Positions 1-9,105 of a stretch of DNA of 64,000 nt are shown here, one piece after another; position 1 is the first letter of the stretch; every line of letters starts with the position of its first letter. Both the position numbers and the translations under genes were made by a program. The stretch covers positions 186,001 to 250,000 of the forward strand of contig NZ_KB849558.1 in NCBI RefSeq assembly GCF_000368585.1, read 5' to 3'. Under the pieces are notes generated by a model. It worked only from the letters and a program-made list of their open reading frames with translations, was not told the DNA's origin and ran no database searches. This stretch comes from Acinetobacter venetianus RAG-1 = CIP 110063. Lineage in GTDB: Bacteria; Pseudomonadota; Gammaproteobacteria; Pseudomonadales; Moraxellaceae.

Positions 1-270
1 AATAAGATTGAGACCTAACCAAGCAAGATAAATTGCTCCAGCCCACTTCAATACATTGAACGCAAGATCAGACGTCATCAACAGCGCACCTAAACCACAG
101 GCCACAATAATACCCCATGCGACACAACCTAAATTTATTCCTAAAGCAGCTTGAAAAGCTTTCGCTCGACCTTCTAGTGTTGCTGTACGAATGATAAGCG
201 TGGTATCAAGGCCAGGCGTGATGGTAAGTACCGTGATTGCAATAAAATATGGAATAAGTATCGTTGACAT
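1..270 (-). CDS. LysE/RhtB-family amino-acid exporter, N-terminal part (cut by window edge)
   Basis: Reading the minus strand from the ATG at 270 gives 90 codons without a stop, running off the window edge. The protein begins MSTILIPYFIAITVLTITPG and continues with a D-T-T-L-I-I segment, the typical first helix and TPG(x)D-type motif of LysE/RhtB translocators, which export amino acids or homoserine lactones. A second hydrophobic segment (GCVAWGIIVACGLGALL) and a third (LKWAGAIYLAWLGLNLI) also fit. Family members are about 205 residues, so more than half is missing. It diverges from xerC, with about 120 bp between the starts. The substrate cannot be predicted. Confidence 0.8.
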   Translation of the reverse strand, partial: MSTILIPYFIAITVLTITPGLDTTLIIRTATLEGRAKAFQAALGINLGCVAWGIIVACGLGALLMTSDLAFNVLKWAGAIYLAWLGLNLI

Positions 271-391
271 TTTGGGGGCGCTCAGTAAAGCTTGAATTCG
301 ATTGTATTACATCAATAATTGTTCGAGGAGTACTATTAGTGCTATTTAGGAAATATTTGTTAAACTTTAATAATTGGTGATTCAGGTCAGA

Positions 392-1324
392 ATGGAGAGC
401 GAATTGGAAGTCCCAGAAAAACTGCTGTCCATGTGGTTAAAAGAACGAATTATTCAAAATCAGTCTGAACATACGATTTCAGCATATCAACGTGATCTAA
501 CTGACTTTTTTAAATTTTGTGAAAATAAGCAATTAAATTTGCAAGATGTTGAAGCTTCAGACTTGAGGGAGTATTTGGCGGCGCGTGTTGAGCGTGACCA
601 ATTGAGTTCAAGCAGTTTACAACGTCATTTAACCTCTATTCGTCAGTTTATGAAGTGGGCAGAGCAAGGTCAGTATTTAGCACAAAATCCATCAGAAGAC
701 TTTAAGTTAAAACGCCAGCCAAGACCTTTACCGGGACTAATTGATATCGAAACGGTTCATCAAATATTAGATCAGGCTTTGCCTGAAAAACCGATAGAGC
801 AGCAACTTTGGGCAAGAGATAAGGCGATATTGGAATTATTGTATTCCAGTGGTCTGCGTTTGGCTGAGTTGCAAGGATTAACCATTAAAGATATTGATTT
901 CAATAGACAGCTTTTACGGATCACAGGTAAAGGAAATAAAACGAGAATAGTTCCCTTCGGTTCCCCAGCAAAACAAAGCTTGATTGATTGGCTGAAGATT
1001 TATCGTATTTGGCAAGGTAACTTCACTGCTGAATCAGCGGTTTTTATTTCTCAACGGGGTCATGCATTAACACCTCGGCAGATTGAAAATCGAGTTAAGC
1101 TGCAAGCGCAACGCGCTGGTGTAAATATCGATTTACATCCACATTTATTAAGACATTGTTTTGCTAGTCATATGCTGTCAGCCAGTGGAGACTTACGTTC
1201 AGTACAAGAAATGCTCGGACATAGCAATTTATCGACCACGCAAATTTATACACATGTCGACTTTGATCAGTTGGCAAAAGTTTATGATCAAGCACATCCA
1301 CGGGCGCAAAAGAATGAACATTGA
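392..1324 (+). CDS. xerC: Tyrosine recombinase XerC
   Basis: A 310-residue site-specific recombinase that with XerD resolves chromosome dimers at dif. The N-terminal SAM-like domain covers about residues 7-95. The catalytic domain shows the full tyrosine-recombinase set: R156 (SSGLRLAEL), K180 (GKGNKTR), H251 and R254 (HPHLLRH), H277 (LGHSNL) and nucleophile Y286 (TQIYTHVD). I chose the ATG at 392; the frame also opens at a TTG at 374 that would add six residues with no better ribosome site. The downstream HD gene starts inside the last codons, so the two are translationally coupled. XerC rather than XerD rests on overall similarity and the YTHVDFD C-terminus. Confidence 0.93.
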   Translation: MESELEVPEKLLSMWLKERIIQNQSEHTISAYQRDLTDFFKFCENKQLNLQDVEASDLREYLAARVERDQLSSSSLQRHLTSIRQFMKWAEQGQYLAQNPSEDFKLKRQPRPLPGLIDIETVHQILDQALPEKPIEQQLWARDKAILELLYSSGLRLAELQGLTIKDIDFNRQLLRITGKGNKTRIVPFGSPAKQSLIDWLKIYRIWQGNFTAESAVFISQRGHALTPRQIENRVKLQAQRAGVNIDLHPHLLRHCFASHMLSASGDLRSVQEMLGHSNLSTTQIYTHVDFDQLAKVYDQAHPRAQKNEH

Positions 1325-1892
1325 AAAATACCCACAACCATTAGATCAAGTCGAATTTAGGCATTGTTGTGAATTAATTGATGAGATTTTGCATGGTTAT
1401 CGAGCAGTTATAAATCAAAGCTATCAAGGTTATTTAAATCACTGTAAGCGTGTGGCGGCATGTTGTTTGATGTTAAGTAAGGATGACAGTAAAGAAACAC
1501 TGCGTAAAATTGCGATTGCTTCGGCTTTTCATGATATTGGTATATGGACTGCACACACTATTGATTATATTAAACCTTCGGTTGAGGAAATGCGGCAATA
1601 TCTTGTATCAAATGAGTTGTTAATGTGGGAAAAAGAAATCACATTAATGATTACTGAGCATCATAAGGTCACTAAGGCTGAATGTTCTCAATATCATTTA
1701 GTTGAAAAATTTCGACGGGCTGATTATGCCGATTTCACACTTGGGTTAGTTCGATCAAATATTCCATTGAGTAAATTTCATAAATTGACAAGAGAATTCC
1801 CAAATAATGGTTTTCATAAGACCTTAATTTATTTGGGAATAAAACGCTTATTGCAAAAACCATGGAGCCCACTACCGATGTTTAAATGGTAG
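1314..1892 (+). CDS. HD-domain protein (putative phosphohydrolase)
   Basis: The ATG at 1314 overlaps the xerC stop by 11 bp and gives a 192-residue protein. It carries a compact HD-domain signature: H43 in NHCKRV, the H73-D74 pair in AFHDIGIWT, and a later HH pair at 116-117 (TEHHK), which together would bind a divalent metal. HD proteins hydrolyse phosphate esters such as nucleotides or cyclic dinucleotides; the substrate here is unknown. No signal peptide or membrane segment is seen. Translational coupling to xerC looks deliberate but need not imply a shared pathway. Confidence 0.75.
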   Translation: MNIEKYPQPLDQVEFRHCCELIDEILHGYRAVINQSYQGYLNHCKRVAACCLMLSKDDSKETLRKIAIASAFHDIGIWTAHTIDYIKPSVEEMRQYLVSNELLMWEKEITLMITEHHKVTKAECSQYHLVEKFRRADYADFTLGLVRSNIPLSKFHKLTREFPNNGFHKTLIYLGIKRLLQKPWSPLPMFKW

Positions 1893-2362
1893 CTAGAATT
1901 TATGATTGTGCTTTAGATAAACTTTGAACGATACATTATGTTTCAAATGCGGTTGATTAATAATCAGCTGTATACACACTTTATCGTTAGAGAATGTTTA
2001 ATTCGTGTTCTTACTTTTTTGCCAAGTTTTAGTAAAATGAAAAATGTGTTAAAGCATAAGTCAAACTGATTAATTTGGGTTTTAAGCATTAAATCAATTT
2101 TGTGTTTTTTAGATCATTGAATTTATTAAAATATTAAATAAATCAAAGCATAATAATTTTAATTTAATTGTTCTGAATTGCATTTATCAAACTCAAATTT
2201 TATTTAGTGAACTGAGCATTTCATCTTTTTTACAGGCATAGCGGAAATTCTGACTTGACCGAAATGCCAAATACATTGCAAGATAGGGCACCTAAAAAGT
2301 TTCAATCGAAGAGTTAGAATACTCTTCACTACATTTACTTGCTTAGAACAGCCGAGGATTAC
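1893..2362. other. 470-bp AT-rich spacer upstream of etfBA
   Basis: No credible gene on either strand. The first 300 bp are very AT-rich with long A and T runs. Near the etfB start there is a short hairpin (GAAGAGT at 2308-2314 pairing with ACTCTTC at 2321-2327) that would sit in the mRNA leader. A TTGACC at 2255-2260 resembles a -35 box, but I cannot match it to a convincing -10 at normal spacing. Confidence 0.5.
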
Positions 2363-3112
2363 ATGAAGGCTCTTGTTGCTGTAAAACGTGTGGTTGATGC
2401 CAACGTTAAAGTTCGTGTTAAGCCGGACAATAGTGGGGTTGACCTTACCAACGTTAAGATGTCAATTAACCCATTCTGTGAAATCGCAGTGGAAGAAGCG
2501 GTTCGCTTAAAAGAAAAAGGAACGGTTTCAGAAATCGTTGTTGTTTCAGTGGGTTCTAAAGACGCGCAAGAACAAATTCGTTCTGCAATGGCTTTAGGTG
2601 CTGACCGTGGTATTTTAGTTGAAACTGCTGATGAAGTTGGCGCTTTAGAAGTTGCTAAGATTCTTAAAGGCGTTGTTGATGCTGAAAAACCAGAACTTAT
2701 TCTTCTTGGTAAACAAGCAATCGATGATGACTCTAACCAAGTAGGTCAAATGCTTGGTGCTTTACTTGGTGCAGGTCAAGGTACTTTCGCATCTGAAGTT
2801 AAAGTTGATGGCGGTAAAGTTCAAGTTACTCGTGAAATCGACGGTGGTTTACAAACTGTTGAGCTTGCACTTCCTGCAATCATCACAACTGACTTACGTT
2901 TGAATGAGCCACGTTATGCTGCTCTTCCAAACATCATGAAAGCTCGTAAGAAGCCTCTTGATACTAAAACTCCAGCTGATTACGGCGTTGCAACAGGCAC
3001 TAAGCTTAAAACTGTTAAAGTTGAAGCACCTGCTGAACGTAAAGCTGGCGTACAAGTGAAGTCTGTAGACGAGCTTGTTGAAAAATTGAAAAATGAAGCG
3101 AAAGTGATCTAA
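2363..3112 (+). CDS. etfB: Electron transfer flavoprotein, beta subunit
   Basis: A 249-residue EtfB, which with EtfA forms the soluble FAD/AMP heterodimer carrying electrons from acyl-CoA and other dehydrogenases to ETF:quinone oxidoreductase. The start [12 protein letters not shown] and the motif [20 protein letters not shown] are characteristic. The ATG at 2363 follows a GAGGA ribosome site; a TTG eight codons upstream is an unlikely start. etfA follows after 12 bp as an operon. Codon use is strongly biased (GCT, GTT, CGT), as expected for a highly expressed gene. Confidence 0.96.
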   Translation: MKALVAVKRVVDANVKVRVKPDNSGVDLTNVKMSINPFCEIAVEEAVRLKEKGTVSEIVVVSVGSKDAQEQIRSAMALGADRGILVETADEVGALEVAKILKGVVDAEKPELILLGKQAIDDDSNQVGQMLGALLGAGQGTFASEVKVDGGKVQVTREIDGGLQTVELALPAIITTDLRLNEPRYAALPNIMKARKKPLDTKTPADYGVATGTKLKTVKVEAPAERKAGVQVKSVDELVEKLKNEAKVI

Positions 3113-3124
3113 GGGAGTAAAATC

Positions 3125-4060
3125 ATGAGTATTTTAGTTATCGCAGATCACAACAACCAAGCTTTGAATGGTGCAACTTTAAACGTTGTTGCAGCAGCTC
3201 AAAAAATTGGTGGTGACATTACTGTATTAGTTGCTGGTTCTGGCGCTCAAGCAGTTGCTGACGCTGCTGCTAAAGTTGCTGGTGTGAGCAAAGTATTGCT
3301 TGCTGACAATGCTGCTTATGCAAACCAACTTGCTGAAAACGTTGCTGGCTTAGTTGCTGACATCGCGAAAGGTGGTTACAAATACGTATTAGCTGCTTCT
3401 ACAACGACTGGTAAGAACCTTCTTCCACGTGTTGCTGCGCTTCTTGACGTAAGCATGATTACAGACATCATTGCTGTAGAATCTGCAAATACGTTTAAGC
3501 GTCCTATCTATGCAGGTAACGCGATTGCAACTGTTCAATCTGACGAAGCAATTATCGTTGGTACAGTTCGTGGTACTGCATTTGATGCGGTTGCTGCTGA
3601 AGGTGGTTCTGCTGCAGTTGAAGCTGTTGCTGAAGCAAACGATGCTGGTATTTCTAAGTTTGTTAGCGAAGAAATCGTTAAACTTGATCGTCCAGAATTA
3701 ACTGCTGCTCGTATCGTAGTTTCTGGTGGTCGTGGTGTAGGTTCTGGTGAGAACTACCATAAAGTACTTGACCCATTAGCTGATAAGCTTGGTGCAGCAC
3801 AAGGTGCTTCACGTGCTGCGGTTGATGCTGGTTTCGTACCAAACGACTTCCAAGTTGGTCAAACTGGTAAAATCGTTGCGCCTGATCTTTACATGGCGAT
3901 CGGTATCTCTGGTGCGATCCAGCATTTAGCTGGTATGAAAGATTCTAAAGTTATTGTTGCGATCAACAAAGACGAAGAAGCGCCAATCAACAGCGTTGCT
4001 GACTACTGGTTAGTTGGTGATTTGAACACTGTTGTACCAGAATTGGTATCTAAACTTTAA
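3125..4060 (+). CDS. etfA: Electron transfer flavoprotein, alpha subunit
   Basis: A 311-residue EtfA. The N-terminal alpha/beta domain is followed by the C-terminal FAD-binding domain (from about residue 190), recognisable by [53 protein letters not shown] and INKDEEAPI. It pairs with the upstream etfB gene. A strong intrinsic terminator lies just downstream. Codon use matches etfB and is strongly biased, consistent with abundant expression for fatty-acid and amino-acid oxidation. Confidence 0.97.
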   Translation: MSILVIADHNNQALNGATLNVVAAAQKIGGDITVLVAGSGAQAVADAAAKVAGVSKVLLADNAAYANQLAENVAGLVADIAKGGYKYVLAASTTTGKNLLPRVAALLDVSMITDIIAVESANTFKRPIYAGNAIATVQSDEAIIVGTVRGTAFDAVAAEGGSAAVEAVAEANDAGISKFVSEEIVKLDRPELTAARIVVSGGRGVGSGENYHKVLDPLADKLGAAQGASRAAVDAGFVPNDFQVGQTGKIVAPDLYMAIGISGAIQHLAGMKDSKVIVAINKDEEAPINSVADYWLVGDLNTVVPELVSKL

Positions 4061-4078
4061 TTCTTTGAATTAAGTTGA

Positions 4079-4106
4079 AAAACGCTCCGAAAGGAGCGTT
4101 TTTTTA
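4079..4106 (+). terminator. Intrinsic terminator of etfBA
   Basis: Stem AACGCTCC (4081-4088) with GGAGCGTT (4093-4100), GAAA tetraloop, followed by a run of seven T, 20 bp after the etfA stop. Confidence 0.92.
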
Positions 4107-4179
4107 TGATTAAAAAAATCTGAATAATATGTATCGCGTCCTAAATTCTATTATCAAATTAAGTTATTGTTTTAATCTT

Positions 4180-4203
4180 AAAGTGTACTTGTTAGTACAC
4201 TTT
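4180..4203. promoter_or_regulatory. Perfect palindrome upstream of the membrane-protein gene
   Basis: A 10-bp perfect inverted repeat, AAAGTGTACT (4180-4189) and AGTACACTTT (4194-4203), separated by TGTT. It lies 43 bp before the start of the gene at 4247 and just ahead of a TAAAAT sequence at 4207-4212 that could be a -10 box. It could be an operator for a dimeric repressor or a weak hairpin terminator. The sequence alone does not decide. Confidence 0.4.
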
Positions 4204-4246
4204 TGCTAAAATTAGCTTTTATCCAATTTGGATAGGTTATCTCCTG

Positions 4247-4882
4247 ATGAAATTTGATATGCGTTTTGATGCTAAGGCGCTATTTTTGCTTAGCTTAGTA
4301 TTGCTTATTCTCCTGATCTCTATTACAAAAGTTGAGTGGTTATTGACGTGGAATGTACATTTAATCGAGGATGTACAAGCTTTAATCTTACTTCTATGTG
4401 TGCCTTTTACTTGGTTCTATATGAAGCCTAAAAGCCTATCAGATCAAAAGAAATGGTTTTGGATGTGGGCTATCGCATGGTGGTTTATGTTTTTTGGGCG
4501 GAGTATCAGTTGGGGGCGTGACTTTTTCCCTGATGTTGCAAAGATTTACTTTAGAGCCATCTCTGTGGTTGTGATTGCACCAGTCGTATTTATGCTTTTC
4601 TCATCGAAATTACGTGCTGAGATTGCGTATAAAGTACGCTTTGTCAGGTTTCCATTTTGGTATTTAATGATAGCAATCGTATCTTTATTTTTCGCCGACT
4701 GTGTCGAGCATCATCGTCTTATTGGTTCATGGCTATTGACTGATCTAGCGAGCCAAGATGTTGTAGAAGAATTATATGAAACACCATTTATTTTTGCGTT
4801 ATTTTCTGCTGCTCTTTTCTTTATGCAGCAAGATCGACCAGTTGAGGTTGATATGGCAATGGTGTGTACAGAATCTAACTAA
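4247..4882 (+). CDS. Integral membrane protein of unknown function
   Basis: A 211-residue hydrophobic protein I cannot assign to a named family. About six membrane segments can be drawn, at roughly residues 12-27, 41-57, 72-86, 110-126, 142-159 and 185-200. Polar residues lie close to the helices: GRSISWGRDFF (about 84-95), DCVEHHR (about 160) and VVEELYETPF (about 178-188). Such conserved-looking acidic and His clusters in membrane proteins often mark a metal or lipid active site, but this is inference. It is monocistronic between the etfA terminator and the gyrA promoter. Confidence 0.65.
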   Translation: MKFDMRFDAKALFLLSLVLLILLISITKVEWLLTWNVHLIEDVQALILLLCVPFTWFYMKPKSLSDQKKWFWMWAIAWWFMFFGRSISWGRDFFPDVAKIYFRAISVVVIAPVVFMLFSSKLRAEIAYKVRFVRFPFWYLMIAIVSLFFADCVEHHRLIGSWLLTDLASQDVVEELYETPFIFALFSAALFFMQQDRPVEVDMAMVCTESN

Positions 4883-5235
4883 GATTTAAAAAGCCTGCAG
4901 CTATTGTTCTAGATTAGTGGGCTTTAAAATCTATATTGCAATCCTAGGAATCATTATTTTTACAAGCCGTTTTGTTTATATTTTAATCAAATTGGGTCTT
5001 TAATTATTCGTATCTTTTCCAATCCAATTCAATGTTTTTAACTTGTTAATTCTAATAAACTTTTTATTGTAAAAAAATGCTATTTTCCGATTGCTGTACT
5101 CCCCGTTTATATGACCTTTATGCTATAATTTTTCGCTGTATTTTTTATTTTTAGTTCCAATTTCTGGGCTAAATTTTTGCAAGATTGAAGACATAAAAAC
5201 AGATAGAAATTTCTATTTGTACACAAGGAGTATGC
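4883..5235. other. 353-bp spacer carrying the gyrA promoter
   Basis: No gene. The region is AT-rich, holds the extended -10 promoter described separately, and ends with a leader of roughly 100 nt before gyrA with an AAGGAG ribosome site directly before the ATG at 5236. Confidence 0.55.
5120..5129 (+). promoter_or_regulatory. Probable gyrA promoter, extended -10
   Basis: A perfect TATAAT at 5124-5129 is preceded by TGC, forming an extended -10 element (TGCTATAAT). No good -35 hexamer lies at 16-18 bp, which extended -10 promoters tolerate. Transcription would begin about 100 bp before gyrA. Confidence 0.6.
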
Positions 5236-7968
5236 ATGAGCGTATCGGAAATCAGACCGATTGCCATTGAGGACGAACTCAAGCATTCATATTTAGATTA
5301 CGCGATGAGCGTAATTGTTTCTCGTGCATTGCCAGATGTTAGAGACGGTCTAAAACCTGTTCACCGCCGCGTACTATATGCGATGCATGAATTGGGCAAC
5401 GATTATAACAAAGCGTACAAAAAGTCTGCTCGTGTTGTCGGGGACGTGATCGGTAAATATCACCCACACGGTGATAGCGCAGTTTATGAAACGATCGTTC
5501 GTATGGCGCAGGACTTTAGCTTGCGTTATATGCTTGTTGATGGTCAAGGTAACTTCGGTTCTGTCGATGGGGATAGCGCAGCTGCAATGCGTTACACCGA
5601 AGTTCGTATGCAAAAATTAACCCATGAGATTTTAGCTGATCTTGAAAAAGATACGGTTGATTGGGAAGATAACTACGACGGTTCCGAGCGTATTCCTCAA
5701 GTGATGCCGACACGTATCCCTAATCTTTTGATTAATGGTACGACAGGTATTGCGGTGGGTATGGCGACCAATATGGCGCCGCACAATATGACCGAAGTTG
5801 TGAATGCGTGTTTGGCTTATGCAAATAATCCGAATATTTCTGTAGAAGGTTTGATGGAGCATATTACTGGTCCAGATTTTCCTACAGGCGGTATTATTTA
5901 TGGTAAATCAGGTATTGTAGATGCTTACCGTACAGGTAAAGGTCGTTTGCATATTCGCGGTAAATATCACTTTGAAGAAGACCAAAAAACAGGTCGTACC
6001 ACGATTGTCTTTACTGAGATTCCTTATCAAGTCAACAAAGCAAAAACCATTGAGCGTATTGCTGAGTTAGTGAAAGAAAAGAAACTCGAAGGTATTTCTG
6101 AGCTTCGTGATGAATCTGATAAAGAGGGTATGCGTATTGCCATCGACTTGAAGCGTGGCGAAAACGCTGAAGTTGCGGTCAATAATTTATTCTTGCATAC
6201 ACAGCTACAAAACTCATTCAGCATCAACATGGTCTGCCTAGACAATGGTCAGCCAAAGTTGATGAACCTAAAAGATATCATTGCGGCATTTATTCGTCAC
6301 CGCCAAGAAGTTGTGACTCGCCGTACCATGTACGAATTACGTAAGGCTCGTGAACGTGGTCATATCTTAGAAGGTTTAACGGTAGCTTTGGCAAATATCG
6401 ATGCCATTATTGAAACCATTAAAACATCTGCAAACCCAGCTGAAGCACGTGAGCGTTTGCAAGCGGGTGAGTGGGCTGGCGGTGGTGTTGTTGCATTGCT
6501 GGAAAAAGCGGGTGCAATTTCCGTTCGACCTGATGAGATCGAAGGCGAAGATCCTGCACGTCCATTCGGTTTGTCTGGTGATATTTATCGCTTATCACCA
6601 ACTCAAGTTGGCGCAATCTTAGAATTACGTTTACACCGTTTAACTGGCTTAGAACAAGATAAGTTACACGCAGAATATACTGAGATTCTAGGTCAAATCG
6701 CTGAATTAACAGCAATTTTAAATGACTTTAACTTATTGATGAATGTGATTCGTGAAGAACTTGCTTTGATCTTGCAACAATACGGTGATGGTCGTCGTAC
6801 TGAGATTGTGGAGTCTGGTGTTGATTTCTGCCGTGAAGACTTAATTCCTGAAGAGCAAGTTGTATTGACTGTGTCTCAAACAGGTTATGCAAAAACTCAA
6901 CCACTTTCTGATTATCAAGCACAACGTCGCGGTGGTCGTGGTAAGTCTGCAACTGCAATGAAAGATGATGACATTATTCAGCATTTAATTGTGGCTTCAA
7001 ACCATGCAACGGTATTGTGCTTTACCAATGTGGGTAAAGTTTATCGTTTACGTGTGTTTGAAGTACCACAAGCATCTCGTGGTGCGAAAGGTCGTCCAAT
7101 CATCAATTTACTTCCGCTAGAAGCAAATGAAACCGTAACAGCGATCTTACCGTTGACGGAGTTCCCTGAGAATCACTATGTATTCATGGCGACTGCATCA
7201 GGTACGGTAAAACGTGTCGAACTTGCTCAATTCAGTAATGTTCGTTCAAATGGTTTACGTGCGATTGAGCTGAATGAAGAAGATACCCTAATTGGTGTTG
7301 CGATTACTGATGGTAATCAGCAGATTATGTTGTTCTCGAATGAAGGTAAGGCGATTCGTTTTGCTGAAACTGATGTTCGTGCAATGGGACGTACTGCGAA
7401 AGGCGTGCGTGGTATGCGTGTAAGTTTTGCAAGCAATACCATCGAAGCTGAAGATGCGGATGTTGAAAATGATGATAGCGACGACAATGATGATTCATCA
7501 GATTCGAACTTAATCAGCCGTATTGTTTCATTGGTAGTTGTACCAGAAACTGGCGAAGTATTGTGTGCATGTGCTAACGGTTATGGTAAACGTACACCTG
7601 TAGATGACTTCCCAACCAAGAAACGTGGTGGTAAAGGTGTCATTGCAATTAAGACAAGTGAGCGTAATGGTGAGCTTGTTGGTGCAGTATCAATTGATGA
7701 AACCAAAGAACTCATGTTGATTTCTGATGGTGGTACATTGGTACGTACGCGTGCTGCAGAAGTTGCGACAACAGGTCGTAACGCTCAAGGTGTTCGTTTA
7801 ATTCGTTTAAGTGATGCTGAAACACTTGTCGGTGTTGTATCTATTGAAGCTGTAGAAGATGACGAAGAGTTGGATGCTATAGAGGAATCGGTAGAAAATA
7901 CTGAGCTTGATGCAGCAACTTCTGAAGAAGTTGTTGCTGAGCCAAAAGATGATGCGCCTGAAGCGTAA
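5236..7968 (+). CDS. gyrA: DNA gyrase subunit A
   Basis: A 910-residue GyrA, the breakage-reunion subunit of the type II topoisomerase that supercoils DNA with GyrB. Active-site Tyr120 is in AMRYTEVRM. The quinolone region reads [14 protein letters not shown] with Ser81 and Glu85, the sensitive, wild-type state in Acinetobacter numbering. The GyrA box QRRGGRG is at 563-569 and starts the C-terminal beta-pinwheel that wraps DNA. Two acidic stretches stand out: an Asp/Ser/Glu-rich insert at about residues 735-757 within the pinwheel and an acidic tail over the last 45 residues. A shared terminator follows. Confidence 0.97.
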   Translation: MSVSEIRPIAIEDELKHSYLDYAMSVIVSRALPDVRDGLKPVHRRVLYAMHELGNDYNKAYKKSARVVGDVIGKYHPHGDSAVYETIVRMAQDFSLRYMLVDGQGNFGSVDGDSAAAMRYTEVRMQKLTHEILADLEKDTVDWEDNYDGSERIPQVMPTRIPNLLINGTTGIAVGMATNMAPHNMTEVVNACLAYANNPNISVEGLMEHITGPDFPTGGIIYGKSGIVDAYRTGKGRLHIRGKYHFEEDQKTGRTTIVFTEIPYQVNKAKTIERIAELVKEKKLEGISELRDESDKEGMRIAIDLKRGENAEVAVNNLFLHTQLQNSFSINMVCLDNGQPKLMNLKDIIAAFIRHRQEVVTRRTMYELRKARERGHILEGLTVALANIDAIIETIKTSANPAEARERLQAGEWAGGGVVALLEKAGAISVRPDEIEGEDPARPFGLSGDIYRLSPTQVGAILELRLHRLTGLEQDKLHAEYTEILGQIAELTAILNDFNLLMNVIREELALILQQYGDGRRTEIVESGVDFCREDLIPEEQVVLTVSQTGYAKTQPLSDYQAQRRGGRGKSATAMKDDDIIQHLIVASNHATVLCFTNVGKVYRLRVFEVPQASRGAKGRPIINLLPLEANETVTAILPLTEFPENHYVFMATASGTVKRVELAQFSNVRSNGLRAIELNEEDTLIGVAITDGNQQIMLFSNEGKAIRFAETDVRAMGRTAKGVRGMRVSFASNTIEAEDADVENDDSDDNDDSSDSNLISRIVSLVVVPETGEVLCACANGYGKRTPVDDFPTKKRGGKGVIAIKTSERNGELVGAVSIDETKELMLISDGGTLVRTRAAEVATTGRNAQGVRLIRLSDAETLVGVVSIEAVEDDEELDAIEESVENTELDAATSEEVVAEPKDDAPEA

Positions 7969-7981
7969 TCATTGAGGTAAT

Positions 7982-8011
7982 AAAAAAGGAAGCTAAATAG
8001 CTTCCTTTTTT
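7982..8011. terminator. Bidirectional terminator shared by gyrA and the export operon
   Basis: AAAAAGGAAGCT and AGCTTCCTTTTT flank an AAAT loop, with A and T runs on either side so that it works in both directions. The right arm is also the last sense codons and stop of the convergent permease gene ending at 7993. Confidence 0.88.
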
Positions 8012-9105
8012 ACTGGTTTCATGATGACTAAGCGATAATAAGACAATGCCAAAAAGATTGCGCCCAGAGTTATAAGGTAGATGAGTTTTGGGATCACGAG
8101 CGATGTCGGCACTCCCATTTGATTGAGTTGTACAAACATCTGTACGCCATTCGTGGACGGCAGTGTCCATGCAAACCATTGCATCCATTCTGGCATTGAT
8201 TCATGTGGCCATGCCGTTCCTGTAAGTAGAAATAAGGGAACAGAAGTCACGACTATTAAATGTCCCACGCGTTCTGGCATATCAACTAAGGAGCCGACTA
8301 GCATCCCTAAACCAATAATACAACTAACATAAATCGGTACAGCTAACAGCATGCCCCAGAAATTGCCACCATGTGGATATTCATACAACCAAAATGTAAA
8401 TCCGAATAAATATAAACATCCTAAACAGCCAATGGTAAATATAGCTGTAAAAGTTGCCCAAAATTCGATGGGTTTCGCAGCCCAGCCATTTTCACGATAA
8501 CTGGCGATCAGCATGGCTAAGCCAAGTAAAATTGTTTGGTGAATGATCAAACTTGCGACTGCTGGGAAAATATAGCTTCCATAACCTGAGATTGTGTTGA
8601 ACAGCGGAATCTGATGAATTGAAAGCTCTGGATGAAACTGTGAAGCATTGCCAAATTTCTCTAGATATTCTTGCAAGGTATATTCAATAGAACCTGCTAA
8701 ACCTACGCCGACTTCTTTTGTTCGAATGAAATATGCAGTACTCAGATAAAGGCCAATCCCTCCCATTTCACCGCGTTTGAGACTATTGGTTAGATTCTCG
8801 GGTAAAAGTAAAATGCCTTCCGCTTGTTGATTTTGAACCATTCGCTGAGCTTCAAGAAAATTATCAGTCACAGTCTTGATCTTGATATGAGGGCTGTTAG
8901 ACGCTTGACTAATGATCTTTGACGTTAAAATACTTTGTTCTTCATCGACGATCACAATTGGAATATCTTCGGCTGTTTGTGCTTTATACGCGGTTGGATA
9001 AAAAAAACTATATAACAAGATCGCGGCAATCAATGTCGTAAAAACTGAGCTATTGGCAAAAATATTCTTAAACGTCTGAATGTAATAATCGAAAAATGAT
9101 TTCAT
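7993..9105 (-). CDS. ABC-2 type transporter permease (YhhJ/YbhR type), second of a pair
   Basis: A 370-residue ABC-2 permease. One N-terminal helix (about 18-35) is followed by a large periplasmic domain containing the family pattern IPIVIVDEEQS and then five or six helices in the C-terminal half (VASLIIHQTILLGLAML, FTIGCLGCLYLFGF, GMLLAVPIYVSCIIGLGMLVG, HLIVVTSVPLFLLTG, IYLITLGAIFLALSY). It ends the four-gene operon and overlaps the preceding permease by 4 bp. Such permeases usually act as pairs in tripartite drug or macromolecule exporters of the YbhFSR/YhiI class. No ATPase gene accompanies them here. Confidence 0.88.
   Translation of the reverse strand: MKSFFDYYIQTFKNIFANSSVFTTLIAAILLYSFFYPTAYKAQTAEDIPIVIVDEEQSILTSKIISQASNSPHIKIKTVTDNFLEAQRMVQNQQAEGILLLPENLTNSLKRGEMGGIGLYLSTAYFIRTKEVGVGLAGSIEYTLQEYLEKFGNASQFHPELSIHQIPLFNTISGYGSYIFPAVASLIIHQTILLGLAMLIASYRENGWAAKPIEFWATFTAIFTIGCLGCLYLFGFTFWLYEYPHGGNFWGMLLAVPIYVSCIIGLGMLVGSLVDMPERVGHLIVVTSVPLFLLTGTAWPHESMPEWMQWFAWTLPSTNGVQMFVQLNQMGVPTSLVIPKLIYLITLGAIFLALSYYRLVIMKPVKKEAI

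Noticed and set aside
374-391. Six-codon N-terminal extension of XerC from TTG 374
   Set aside because: TTG is a weaker start, and the ATG at 392 gives the usual XerC length.
1161-1313. N-terminal extension of the HD gene inside xerC
   Set aside because: The extra 51 residues lie in the xerC 3' end in another frame and do not resemble HD proteins; the ATG at 1314 is preferred.
2255-2285. TTGACC as -35 of an etfB promoter
   Set aside because: No good -10 hexamer at 16-18 bp; left as uncertain rather than listed.
5374-5862. Antisense ORFs inside gyrA
   Set aside because: Shadows of a strongly conserved gene; no start signals and His/Arg-rich artefact composition.
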